From assembly GCA_965238155.1 (NCBI GenBank), contig OZ250175.1:1240001-1304000 (forward strand): a stretch of DNA of 64,000 nucleotides, given 5' to 3'. The stretch comes from BJGV01 sp964196335 (GTDB taxonomy: Bacteria; Pseudomonadota; Gammaproteobacteria; Burkholderiales; Nitrosomonadaceae). Of the stretch, positions 8,378 to 16,574 are shown piece by piece (positions within the stretch are counted from its first letter, which is position 1; every line of letters begins with the position of its first letter). Under the pieces are notes generated by a model, which saw only the letters and a list, made by a program, of their open reading frames with translations, was not told where the DNA came from and searched no databases. The position numbers were made by a program, and so were the translations under genes.

Positions 8378-10987
8378 ATGCGGTTTGATAAATTAACCAC
8401 TAAATTTCAGCAGGCTTTAGCTGAGGCACAGTCTATGGCAGTTGGGAAAAATAATCCTTACATTGAATCTCAGCATTTACTTCTTGCTTTGTTTCAGCAG
8501 GAGGATGGTGGAACAGCCTCTCTGTTACAGAGATCCGGTGCTAATGTTATACCTCTGCGTGACGCATTGGAGAAATCTATAGGGCGATTATCTAATGTAG
8601 ATAATACAAATGGGGAAGTTAATATATCGCGTGATTTAGGTAAATTATTCAACCTAACTGAAAAAGAAGCTCAGAAGAGAGGAGACCAGTTTATTGCCTC
8701 TGAAATATTTCTGGTAACTGTTCTTCAGGATAAGGGTGAAACAGCCATGCTGTTAAAGCAAAACGGTGCAAGTAGTGCTTCTCTGGAGCAGGCTATTAAG
8801 GAAGTAAGGGGAGGAGAGAGTATAAATAGTGCTGAAGCTGAAGATGGCCGTGAAGCACTCAAAAAATATACACTTGATCTTACAGAGTGTGCAAGCATGG
8901 GGAAGCTTGATCCGGTTATAGGGCGTGACGATGAAATTCGTCGAACAATTCAAGTATTGCAGCGAAGAACTAAAAATAATCCGGTTCTGATAGGTGAACC
9001 AGGTGTTGGCAAAACTGCCATTATAGAAGGACTTGCTCAGCGCATTATTAATGACGAGGTACCCGAGACCCTTAAAAATAAACGGGTGCTGTCTCTCGAT
9101 ATGGCTGCGTTACTAGCCGGAGCCAAGTATCGCGGTGAATTTGAGGAACGCCTGAAATCAGTTCTAAATGAACTTGCTCAAGATGAAGGTAATACTATTA
9201 TATTCATAGATGAACTTCATACAATGGTTGGAGCCGGAAAGGCAGAAGGATCTATTGATGCAGGTAATATGCTAAAGCCTGCTCTTGCCCGCGGTGAATT
9301 ACATTGTGTAGGGGCAACCACATTAGATGAATATCGGAAATATGTCGAAAAAGATGCTGCATTAGCACGACGTTTTCAGATGGTAATTGTAGATGAGCCT
9401 ACAGTGGAAGCTACTATTGCTATCCTTAGAGGACTGCAGGAAAAATATGAAGTACATCATGGCGTTGATATTACCGACCCAGCTATTGTTGCTGCTGCTG
9501 AACTGTCTCATCGTTATATTACCGATCGTTTTTTACCTGATAAAGCTATTGACCTGATCGACGAGGCGGCTGCACGGATACGTATGGAAATTGATTCAAA
9601 ACCGGAAGTTATGGATAAGCTTGACCGTCGTATTATTCAGCTCAAGATTGAGCGGGAAGCAATAAAAAAAGAAAAGGACGAGGCTTCAAAAAAACGACAG
9701 GGTTTACTTGAGAAAGAGATTAGTAAGCATGAGCGTGAATATGCTGACCTTGAAGAAATATGGAAGGCTGAAAAGTCACAGGTACAAGGATCTCAGCATG
9801 TTAAGGAGGAAATGGAACAGGTTAAATTAGAAATAGAGGCTGCTACACGAAAAGGTGATTGGCAAAAAGTTTCTGAATTACAATATGGTCGTATTCCACA
9901 ATTAGAAGTTCAATTGCAATCCCAGCTTAGTGATCAATCTCACCAGTCTGAACCTGCAGAGAAAAGCGAACAACCCGGCAAGCCAAGGTTGTTACGTACC
10001 CAGGTAGGTGCTGAGGAAATTGCCGAAGTGGTTTCCCGTGCTACCGGAATTCCTGTATCAAAAATGATGCGTGGTGAACGTGAAAAGCTATTGCAAATGG
10101 AACAAAAGTTACATGAACGTGTGGTGGGACAGGATGAGGCAGTTCGTCTTGTATCTGATGCTATTCGCCGCTCACGATCTGGCCTTTCTGATCCAAACCG
10201 GCCTTATGGCTCCTTTCTTTTCCTCGGGCCGACCGGTATAGGTAAAACTGAGTTATGTAAAGCCCTGGCAGGTTTTTTATTTGATTCGGAAAATCATCTC
10301 ATTCGTATAGATATGTCAGAGTTTATGGAGAAACATTCTGTGGCACGGTTAATCGGTGCCCCACCTGGCTATGTTGGTTATGAAGAAGGAGGGCATCTTA
10401 CTGAGGCAGTTCGTAGAAAACCATACTCAGTGATTTTATTGGATGAGGTAGAAAAAGCTCATCCAGATGTATTTAACGTACTGTTGCAAGTTCTTGATGA
10501 TGGACGCATGACAGACGGTCAGGGACGTACTATAAATTTTAAGAATACAGTTATCGTCATGACTTCCAATCTGGGTTCTCAAATGATTCAGCAAATGGCA
10601 GGTGATGATTATCAGGTAATAAAATTAGCAGTGATGGGAGAAGTGAAAACCTATTTTCGACCAGAATTTATCAATCGTATTGATGAAGTGGTTGTATTCC
10701 ATGCTCTTGATAAGAAGCAGATCCATTCTATAGCACGTATACAGTTACGTAATCTGGAAGAACGACTGGCAGAAATGGAAATGAAGATACGGGTTTCTGA
10801 GACAGCTTTGGCTGAGCTGGCTCAGGCCGGATTTGATCCGGTTTTCGGAGCACGTCCGCTAAAGCGTGCAATACAGTCACAAATAGAAAATCCACTTGCC
10901 AAAGAGATACTCGAGGGGCGATTTTCGGCAAAGGATACAATAAATGTAGACCGTAAGAAAGGTGCAATGGTATTCACTAAGGCATAA
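8378..10987 (+). CDS. clpB: ATP-dependent disaggregase ClpB
   Basis: This Hsp100 chaperone works with DnaK to pull proteins out of aggregates in the cytosol. The 869 residues carry the N-terminal Clp repeat domain (about 1-145), AAA+ domain 1 with Walker A GEPGVGKT (206-213), a coiled middle domain rich in Lys and Glu (about 405-530), and AAA+ domain 2 with Walker A GPTGIGKT (617-624). A ribosome binding site CTGGAG precedes the start. It is slightly longer than the E. coli protein because of a polar insertion near the end of the middle domain. It follows a heat-shock-type promoter and appears monocistronic. Confidence 0.97.
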   Translation: MRFDKLTTKFQQALAEAQSMAVGKNNPYIESQHLLLALFQQEDGGTASLLQRSGANVIPLRDALEKSIGRLSNVDNTNGEVNISRDLGKLFNLTEKEAQKRGDQFIASEIFLVTVLQDKGETAMLLKQNGASSASLEQAIKEVRGGESINSAEAEDGREALKKYTLDLTECASMGKLDPVIGRDDEIRRTIQVLQRRTKNNPVLIGEPGVGKTAIIEGLAQRIINDEVPETLKNKRVLSLDMAALLAGAKYRGEFEERLKSVLNELAQDEGNTIIFIDELHTMVGAGKAEGSIDAGNMLKPALARGELHCVGATTLDEYRKYVEKDAALARRFQMVIVDEPTVEATIAILRGLQEKYEVHHGVDITDPAIVAAAELSHRYITDRFLPDKAIDLIDEAAARIRMEIDSKPEVMDKLDRRIIQLKIEREAIKKEKDEASKKRQGLLEKEISKHEREYADLEEIWKAEKSQVQGSQHVKEEMEQVKLEIEAATRKGDWQKVSELQYGRIPQLEVQLQSQLSDQSHQSEPAEKSEQPGKPRLLRTQVGAEEIAEVVSRATGIPVSKMMRGEREKLLQMEQKLHERVVGQDEAVRLVSDAIRRSRSGLSDPNRPYGSFLFLGPTGIGKTELCKALAGFLFDSENHLIRIDMSEFMEKHSVARLIGAPPGYVGYEEGGHLTEAVRRKPYSVILLDEVEKAHPDVFNVLLQVLDDGRMTDGQGRTINFKNTVIVMTSNLGSQMIQQMAGDDYQVIKLAVMGEVKTYFRPEFINRIDEVVVFHALDKKQIHSIARIQLRNLEERLAEMEMKIRVSETALAELAQAGFDPVFGARPLKRAIQSQIENPLAKEILEGRFSAKDTINVDRKKGAMVFTKA

Positions 10988-11127
10988 GTTGCTAATTAGC
11001 GCTTTATAAAATGTATTGCAAAATAATCATGGTATTTGCAGGGAAACAGATTCAGGTCAGATAATGTGAATATCCATAGGAAGTTGCAAGATTCATGTAA
11101 AATGTTTCTTTTTCTGGATAAATTGTC

Positions 11128-12006
11128 ATGTTTAAAGGTAGTTTAGTCGCTATTGTCACGCCTATGCATGAGGATGGCAGCTTGGATCTGGAAAGTTTTC
11201 GTGCCCTGATTGATTTTCATGTAGAACAGGGAACAGACGGTATAGTAGTTGTGGGTACAACGGGTGAATCTCCTACAGTAGACTTTAAGGAGCATCACCT
11301 GTTGATTAGTACTGCAGTAAAGCATGCTGCAGGACGCATACCAATAATTGCAGGAACTGGTGCAAACTCTACAACTGAGGCTATTGATCTTTCCGCTTAT
11401 GCGAAGGATTCCGGTGCAGATGCAAGTCTTTCAGTAGTTCCCTACTATAATAAACCGACTCAGGAAGGTTTATATCAGCATTTTAAAAGTATTGCAGAAG
11501 CAGTAGACATCCCTCAAATTTTATATAATGTTCCGGGGAGGACAGTTGCAGACATTAATAGTGACACTGTATTACTTCTTTCTCAGATTCCCAATATTAT
11601 CGGAATTAAAGATGCAACCGGAGATATGGGTCGCGGATTTGGCTTACTATGTCGGGTCCCACAAGATTTCGCAGTTTATAGCGGCGATGATGCAAGCAGC
11701 CTGGCATTATTATTACAAGGCGGGCATGGCACAATTTCGGTTACAGCAAATGTTGCTCCGAAGTTAGTGCACGAAATGTGTGCTGCAGTATTTGCAGGGG
11801 ACCTAACCACTGCCCGTTCTATTAATACTAAATTATTGAGACTACACTGCGACTTATTTGTTGAGGCTAATCCAATTCCGGTAAAATGGGCAGTGGCGCA
11901 AATGGGATTGATGAAAACAGGTTTGCGTTTGCCATTGACAAATTTATCTGAGCAGTATCATAAGCTTGTCAGAGATGCCATGCATCAGGCAGGGGTACAG
12001 CTATAA
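11128..12006 (+). CDS. dapA: 4-hydroxy-tetrahydrodipicolinate synthase
   Basis: It condenses pyruvate with aspartate semialdehyde, the first committed step to lysine and meso-diaminopimelate. The 292-residue TIM barrel has the GTTGES motif (43-48), the catalytic Tyr133 in YNVPGRT and the Schiff-base Lys161 in GIKDATGDMGR. The length matches the family. It is followed 17 bases later by bamC, the usual order in many proteobacteria, so the two are probably cotranscribed. Confidence 0.97.
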   Translation: MFKGSLVAIVTPMHEDGSLDLESFRALIDFHVEQGTDGIVVVGTTGESPTVDFKEHHLLISTAVKHAAGRIPIIAGTGANSTTEAIDLSAYAKDSGADASLSVVPYYNKPTQEGLYQHFKSIAEAVDIPQILYNVPGRTVADINSDTVLLLSQIPNIIGIKDATGDMGRGFGLLCRVPQDFAVYSGDDASSLALLLQGGHGTISVTANVAPKLVHEMCAAVFAGDLTTARSINTKLLRLHCDLFVEANPIPVKWAVAQMGLMKTGLRLPLTNLSEQYHKLVRDAMHQAGVQL

Positions 12007-12023
12007 TTTTTTATTGCAGCATT

Positions 12024-13121
12024 ATGATACCGGAAAATTTAATAATAAAAGTTAAGTGGTGGAAATTTGTATTGCTAAGCATGACACTGGCAGCTTCAGG
12101 TTGCAGCATGTTTAACATACTGTCTGATGATGCTGATGATACTGAATTGGAATATGAATCAGTTGCTGATAAAACTCCTCCTCTTGATGTGCCACCGGAT
12201 TTGACCGGGCCTGCAACAGATGGCCGCTATATTGTACCGGATTTAAAGCCATCTGAAAGTAAAACATATTCTGCTTATAGCAGAGAACGTGCAAATGGAC
12301 AGAATGATGAAGCTAATACCCGGCTTTTACCAGCAAACTCTGATGATTCTATGGTAAGAACCGAACGTTCTGGTACTCAGAGATGGTTGGTAGTAAAAAG
12401 TGAGCCGGAAACAGTTTGGCCTATTGTCAAAGATTTTTGGAAAAGGATGGGTTTTGGTATTAAGATAGAAATACCGGAGGCTGGGGTGATCGAAACAGAT
12501 TGGGCCGAAAATCGTGCCGTTACTCCACAAAATATACTTCTCAGGACAGTTTCAACAATCGAGCGCGATAAATTTCGAACCCGTTTAGAGCGAGGAGAGA
12601 CAGGAATTACTGAAATTTATATTAGTCATCGTGGTATGGACCGTCCTGCAGACCCGGATTTAGAGGCTGAGATGCTTGCACGTTTGGTGGTGCATTTCGG
12701 GGTTGATAAAGAAAAGGCAAAATCTATAGTAACTAACACCAGAACTAAAGATCGCGCGTATCTTGATCGTGAAAAGGGGGGTATTTTAACGATGGACGGA
12801 GCATTTGATCGTTCATGGCGTCGTGTTGGATTAGCGCTTGATCGTATTGGTTTTACCGTTGAAGATCGTGATCGTTCAGCAGGAATTTATTTTGTACGAT
12901 ATGTTGATCCAGACAATAAAATAAATAATGAAGCAGGTGCCTGGGACAAATATCTTTTCTGGGAAGATGATAAGGAAGGTAATAAGCCGGTTGAATATAG
13001 AATTCAGGTTAGTGGTACAGAGTCCGGAAGTGAAGTAAAAGTAGTAAATAAGGACGGTTCGCTGAAGAAATCTGATATTGCAGATCGAATTCTGAATTTG
13101 CTATATGAGCAGCTCAGATAA
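12024..13121 (+). CDS. bamC: Outer membrane assembly lipoprotein BamC
   Basis: This is a lipoprotein of the BAM complex that inserts beta-barrel proteins into the outer membrane. The 365 residues start with a signal peptide and lipobox LAASGC, lipidated at Cys27. The unstructured early segment TPPLDVPPDLTGP is the BamD-contacting part typical of BamC. Two helix-grip domains follow (RWLVVKSEPETVWPIVKDF and RSWRRVGLALDRIGFTVEDRD). Position directly after dapA supports the call. Confidence 0.92.
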   Translation: MIPENLIIKVKWWKFVLLSMTLAASGCSMFNILSDDADDTELEYESVADKTPPLDVPPDLTGPATDGRYIVPDLKPSESKTYSAYSRERANGQNDEANTRLLPANSDDSMVRTERSGTQRWLVVKSEPETVWPIVKDFWKRMGFGIKIEIPEAGVIETDWAENRAVTPQNILLRTVSTIERDKFRTRLERGETGITEIYISHRGMDRPADPDLEAEMLARLVVHFGVDKEKAKSIVTNTRTKDRAYLDREKGGILTMDGAFDRSWRRVGLALDRIGFTVEDRDRSAGIYFVRYVDPDNKINNEAGAWDKYLFWEDDKEGNKPVEYRIQVSGTESGSEVKVVNKDGSLKKSDIADRILNLLYEQLR

Positions 13122-13248
13122 TATATTCAGAAGCATATAAGATGAAGGAATAGATTATTTTTATTAAAGAGAATACTTTTTTGAATATCTTGTTTAGTGC
13201 AGATGATCTCTGTACTGGCAGGATACTTCCCATTTCTTTACAACGAAT

Positions 13249-14016
13249 ATGCGATTTGCCTGCTTAGGAAGTGGTTCACAAGGTAATGGTCTGATTATCG
13301 AGGAAAAAAAGACTCGGTTACTATTAGATTGCGGCTTTTCAATAAAAGAAGTTACTGCTCGTCTCTTCAGGCTTGGTCTCCAGCCCGATATGTTAGACGG
13401 TATTATTATTACCCATGAACACGAGGATCATATTGGCGGGGTAGAGCGGTTTGCACGTAGATTTGATGTTCCTGTTTGGCTTACTCACGGCACATTACGT
13501 GGTGCAAATAAAACTTTTTCCACGCTATCTAAAATTAATATAATAGATAGTCATCAAGGTTTTTCTATTGGTGATATTGATATCCAACCTTATCCTGTTC
13601 CTCATGATGCTCATGAGCCTACACAATTCGTTTTTGGTAATGGTGCTCTTAGGTTAGGTGTGCTGACTGACACTGGTTGCTCGACAACTCATATTGAAAC
13701 AGTTCTGAATCGTTGTCATGCCCTGGTACTGGAATGTAATCACGATGCTCAGCTTCTTGCAAACAGTAATTATCCTCAAAATTTAAAGCAGAGGGTAGGA
13801 GGGCGCTTAGGGCATCTTGAAAATACAGCCTCTGCAATACTTCTGTCAAAGCTGGATTGTAGTTTGCTGCAACATCTTATTGCGGCACATCTGAGTAAAG
13901 TAAATAACACACCTCAGTTGGCTCAATCAGCGCTTAGTGAGGCAATAAACTGCAGTTCAGACTGGATCGGAGTGGCAGATCAGAGCAGGGGTCTTGATTG
14001 GCGTCAGTTGGTATAA
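13249..14016 (+). CDS. MBL-fold metallo-hydrolase (WalJ/YycJ-like)
   Basis: This is a predicted metal-dependent hydrolase of the metallo-beta-lactamase superfamily with 255 residues. The metal motif THEHEDHIGG (His56, His58, Asp60, His61) is intact, and the opening FACLGSGSQGNGLII is typical of the YycJ group. A later histidine in PVPHDAHEPT and an acidic TDTG complete the usual set. Homologues commonly sit after bamC in betaproteobacteria. The substrate is unknown. YycJ relatives have been linked to DNA processing and cell-wall control, but I cannot assign either here. Confidence 0.85.
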   Translation: MRFACLGSGSQGNGLIIEEKKTRLLLDCGFSIKEVTARLFRLGLQPDMLDGIIITHEHEDHIGGVERFARRFDVPVWLTHGTLRGANKTFSTLSKINIIDSHQGFSIGDIDIQPYPVPHDAHEPTQFVFGNGALRLGVLTDTGCSTTHIETVLNRCHALVLECNHDAQLLANSNYPQNLKQRVGGRLGHLENTASAILLSKLDCSLLQHLIAAHLSKVNNTPQLAQSALSEAINCSSDWIGVADQSRGLDWRQLV

Positions 14017-14051
14017 ATCAGGTGATCTGTAAATTTCTAAATGCTTGAATA

Positions 14052-14083
14052 AGTAAAAGCCATCATAAATGATGGCTTTTACT
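14052..14083. terminator. Bidirectional terminator between MBL hydrolase and lipoprotein gene
   Basis: A perfect 14-base stem (AGTAAAAGCCATCA at 14052-14065 with TGATGGCTTTTACT at 14070-14083) surrounds a TAAA loop. It has T/A-rich flanks on both strands. It lies between two convergent genes, so it probably ends both transcripts. Confidence 0.9.
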
Positions 14084-14110
14084 ATTTCTAAGATCGCGAG
14101 TGCGAATTTT

Positions 14111-14521
14111 TTAGTGCATTAGCTTGGTAGGGTCTTTTCCGTCAACGATAGGATTACCGTTTCCATCAAGATTATGTCCCGGAAGCACTGCTTTACCGCT
14201 GAATTCATCTTCAACCGCACCTGCAGCATCTTCAACCGCACCTACAGCATCTTTAACAACAGCTTTGCCGGCATCAGCAGCTTCACCTGCAAGTAGTTCT
14301 GCGTCAGTCTTATGTTCCTGCCCTGCATCTTTTACGTCAAATGATGATGGGTCAGCTACGCCTGAGCTTTCTCCTGCAGCAGCACGTTCTTCAGCTACAG
14401 TGGAACCCTCTTCAGTTCTGGTGCCATATCCTTCAATACTTTCAGGGTTGGCTTGATGTGGTTTGCCGCAGGCAGTCAGAGCGAGCGCTACTAATGCAGC
14501 AGCGATTAGTGAAAATTTCAT
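14111..14521 (-). CDS. Small acidic lipoprotein, 136 residues
   Basis: This is a predicted lipoprotein of unknown function. A signal peptide ends in the lipobox LTAC, with lipidation at Cys18. The mature part is acidic and low in hydrophobic residues, with an internal near-repeat (KDAVGAVEDAAGAVEDE) reflected in a DNA repeat of about 21 bases around 14205-14250. The ribosome binding site AGGAA lies about 8 bases before the ATG. It is the first (right to left: last) of three neighbouring minus-strand lipoprotein genes with similar leaders. No known domain was recognised. Confidence 0.8.
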   Translation of the reverse strand: MKFSLIAAALVALALTACGKPHQANPESIEGYGTRTEEGSTVAEERAAAGESSGVADPSSFDVKDAGQEHKTDAELLAGEAADAGKAVVKDAVGAVEDAAGAVEDEFSGKAVLPGHNLDGNGNPIVDGKDPTKLMH

Positions 14522-14855
14522 TGTTTAGGTTCCTTAATAGTAATAATAAATAAGTTGTAGAGTCAGGCAGTTTACTCCAAACCAGCTAACGGCTCAAGTA
14601 TAAAGCTTTATACTTGGTTTAAGGGATATTTAATTAAAAGAAGAAAATAAAGATCATAAATAAAAATACTGCTTATAAAGACAGGTTTTCTATCTTTGGA
14701 TGATTATAGCTTCATTATATATATCCTTGGCGGATTCGTATTAAATCTTATATTTTTACTTTAATTTCAGATACTTCAAGGTTATTTGTAGCTTTATTTA
14801 CAAAAGTCCCTGTTTTTTGGAAAAGAATATAAATCTAAATCCGTCTTTATAAGAG
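14522..14855. other. AT-rich gap between two lipoprotein genes
   Basis: No gene is supported in these 334 bases. It presumably contains the promoter of the 136-residue lipoprotein gene on the minus strand. No clear hairpin with a T run was found. Confidence 0.5.
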
Positions 14856-15047
14856 TTACCATTTATTTGGCTTATCTTGTTTGTCGGGATCATCAAGATC
14901 ATCAAAATTAGGCTCAGAGTTCCGTGGTGCGTCTGCAGAAGGGGGTGGTTTTTCCATATCATGGCCATCCAGGCTTTTTTTGCCTTCACCACATGCGGTA
15001 AGTGACAGTGCGAAAAGGGCAACAATTAAGAATGGATAAAATTTCAT
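14856..15047 (-). CDS. Small lipoprotein, 63 residues
   Basis: This is a predicted lipoprotein of unknown function. The leader MKFYPFLIVALFALSLTACG carries the lipobox LTAC with lipidation at Cys19. The remaining 45 residues are polar and rich in Asp and Pro (PNFDDLDDPDKQDKPNKW). The leader closely resembles those of the neighbouring lipoproteins. A weak GGA site precedes the ATG. An overlapping frame (14798-15025) is a shadow. Confidence 0.72.
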   Translation of the reverse strand: MKFYPFLIVALFALSLTACGEGKKSLDGHDMEKPPPSADAPRNSEPNFDDLDDPDKQDKPNKW

Positions 15048-15166
15048 TATTTAAATTCCATTAGATATTTTTGATCTTATGCAATATAGCAGAAGCACTA
15101 TAACTACTCAAATATTTAGAGTTGGTTAATCTGTCCTGTTGAAATGTTTGTACATAATACTTAATA

Positions 15167-15196
15167 AAAAAAGCCGTCCAAAAGGACGGCTTTTTT
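15167..15196 (-). terminator. Terminator of the 64-residue lipoprotein gene
   Basis: A 13-base perfect stem (AAAAAAGCCGTCC at 15167-15179 with GGACGGCTTTTTT at 15184-15196) has an AAAA loop. On the minus strand it ends in a T run just after the lipoprotein stop codon. Confidence 0.9.
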
Positions 15197-15209
15197 GTCT
15201 TACCAAGAT

Positions 15210-15404
15210 TTACTCGGCAGGAGCTTCATGACGATCTCCCGCATCTCCGGCACCTTCATCTGGTCCTGGAGGCGCGCTATCACGTTTATCCCAAAGACTA
15301 GGCGGATATTGCCCGGGCTTCCCTTCCCCGGGACTTTTTTCTCTGAATAGGTCACAGGCAGACAGTGACAATGTAATTACGGCAGCGAGGAGCAGGTATT
15401 TCAT
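15210..15404 (-). CDS. Small lipoprotein, 64 residues
   Basis: This is a predicted lipoprotein of unknown function. The leader MKYLLLAAVITLSLSAC has a lipobox LSAC with lipidation at Cys17. The mature tail is rich in Gly, Pro and Asp (PPGPDEGAGDAGDRHEAPAE) and looks unstructured. A good ribosome binding site (GGGAG) lies 8 bases upstream. It has its own terminator, so it forms a single-gene unit despite the neighbouring similar genes. Confidence 0.75.
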   Translation of the reverse strand: MKYLLLAAVITLSLSACDLFREKSPGEGKPGQYPPSLWDKRDSAPPGPDEGAGDAGDRHEAPAE

Positions 15405-16095
15405 TTTTAATCTCCCATTTGGTTTATGACGAGTAGTGATTTTATAAAGTTATAAAAATTTTAGAACTAAAGCGTTTCGGCCATTCAATAAACTGATTCC
15501 TAAATCCGAAAAGACCGTCATATTAATATCAGAATTCATAAATATTGTCTAGTCAAGTATGGTATTTGTCCGAAGAAGATTGTAAAGCTATGTAGAAGGA
15601 ATCTTCACCAAATCAGATTATCAGGTAATACAGAAATTATAATAAATATTGAGAGGTATAATAAGTTCATGTAAATATTATTGTTTTTTTGGGAGATATC
15701 TATATAAAGGCTATTGATTGTTTTTTTATGCTATCGGTAATAAATATTAGATTAGAGAAGAAAATAAGGAGCAAATACTAGTATTTTAGGGTTTTCTGGA
15801 ATCAAATAAGAAACAACTTTGAACTAATAAATAGATAAAGGGCTATCTATGTTTGAGAAGCAATTGTTGCTTTGTATCTAAGCGATGAAATAACCTGGAG
15901 AATATATAAATATTTGTTGCGATAACTCGATAGAAAAGATTTCTTGTAGGATTTATTTTACTATTATTAAAAAATTATTCTTCATAAATATAAAAAATAT
16001 AGATTCTTTTTTAAAATAAGTTAGAATTCGCTTAAAATTATTTGGTTACTTGACAATTATTTTTTAACTACAAAAAACCAACATAAAGGATAAAA
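15405..16095. other. AT-rich intergenic region of about 690 bases
   Basis: I see no credible gene here on either strand. The region is very AT-rich, with many stop codons in all frames. It separates the divergent 64-residue lipoprotein gene and bcp, and should contain both promoters. No strong inverted repeat, tRNA or terminator was seen. A small RNA cannot be excluded. Confidence 0.55.
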
Positions 16096-16563
16096 ATGTT
16101 ACGAGTAGGAGAGATTGCACCAGATATTAATTTGCCTGATGCTGATATGGAGATGGTCCGTTTGTCCTGCTACAGGAGTAAGAAGAATCTGGTGCTTTAT
16201 TTTTATTCTAAAGATGATACTCCGGGATGCACTGCTCAGGCTTTGGAATTCAGTGATTTAGAAGATAAGTTTGCAGATCTTGATACAGTAATTCTGGGTG
16301 TTAGTCGTGATGATTGCTTGAGTCATGGCTCATTTCGTGACAAACATGGCATTACCGTACGTTTATTATCTGACAGTGGAAGTGAGGCATGCACAAAATA
16401 TGATGTTTTGCAGGAAAAAGAGATAAACGGCGAAACAAAAACCGGTATTTTACGCTCTACTTTTATCATTGACATGCATGGTGTATTGAAGCATGTATTA
16501 TATGGTGTAAACGCACGTAACCATGCCACAGAAGTTTTACATTTAATGAAAGAATTATCCTGA
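16096..16563 (+). CDS. bcp: Thioredoxin-dependent peroxiredoxin (Bcp/PrxQ)
   Basis: It reduces hydrogen peroxide and organic hydroperoxides in the cytosol using thioredoxin. The 155 residues fit the family, with the peroxidatic cysteine C45 in YSKDDTPGCTAQALEF. The usual resolving cysteine five residues later is absent, so it is either a 1-Cys type or uses another cysteine such as the one in EACTKYDV. The ribosome binding site AAAGGA lies 6 to 8 bases upstream. It converges with mutL with an 11-base gap. Confidence 0.9.
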   Translation: MLRVGEIAPDINLPDADMEMVRLSCYRSKKNLVLYFYSKDDTPGCTAQALEFSDLEDKFADLDTVILGVSRDDCLSHGSFRDKHGITVRLLSDSGSEACTKYDVLQEKEINGETKTGILRSTFIIDMHGVLKHVLYGVNARNHATEVLHLMKELS

Positions 16564-16574
16564 GTTTTATTAAC

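Noticed and set aside
10990..11000. Short palindrome GCTAATTAGC after clpB
   Set aside because: It has no T run and too short a stem to act as a terminator. No other signal supports a function.
14124..14456. A plus-strand frame of 110 codons opposite the 136-residue lipoprotein
   Set aside because: The minus-strand gene has a lipobox, ribosome binding site and terminator. The plus-strand frame has none and reflects the repeat composition.
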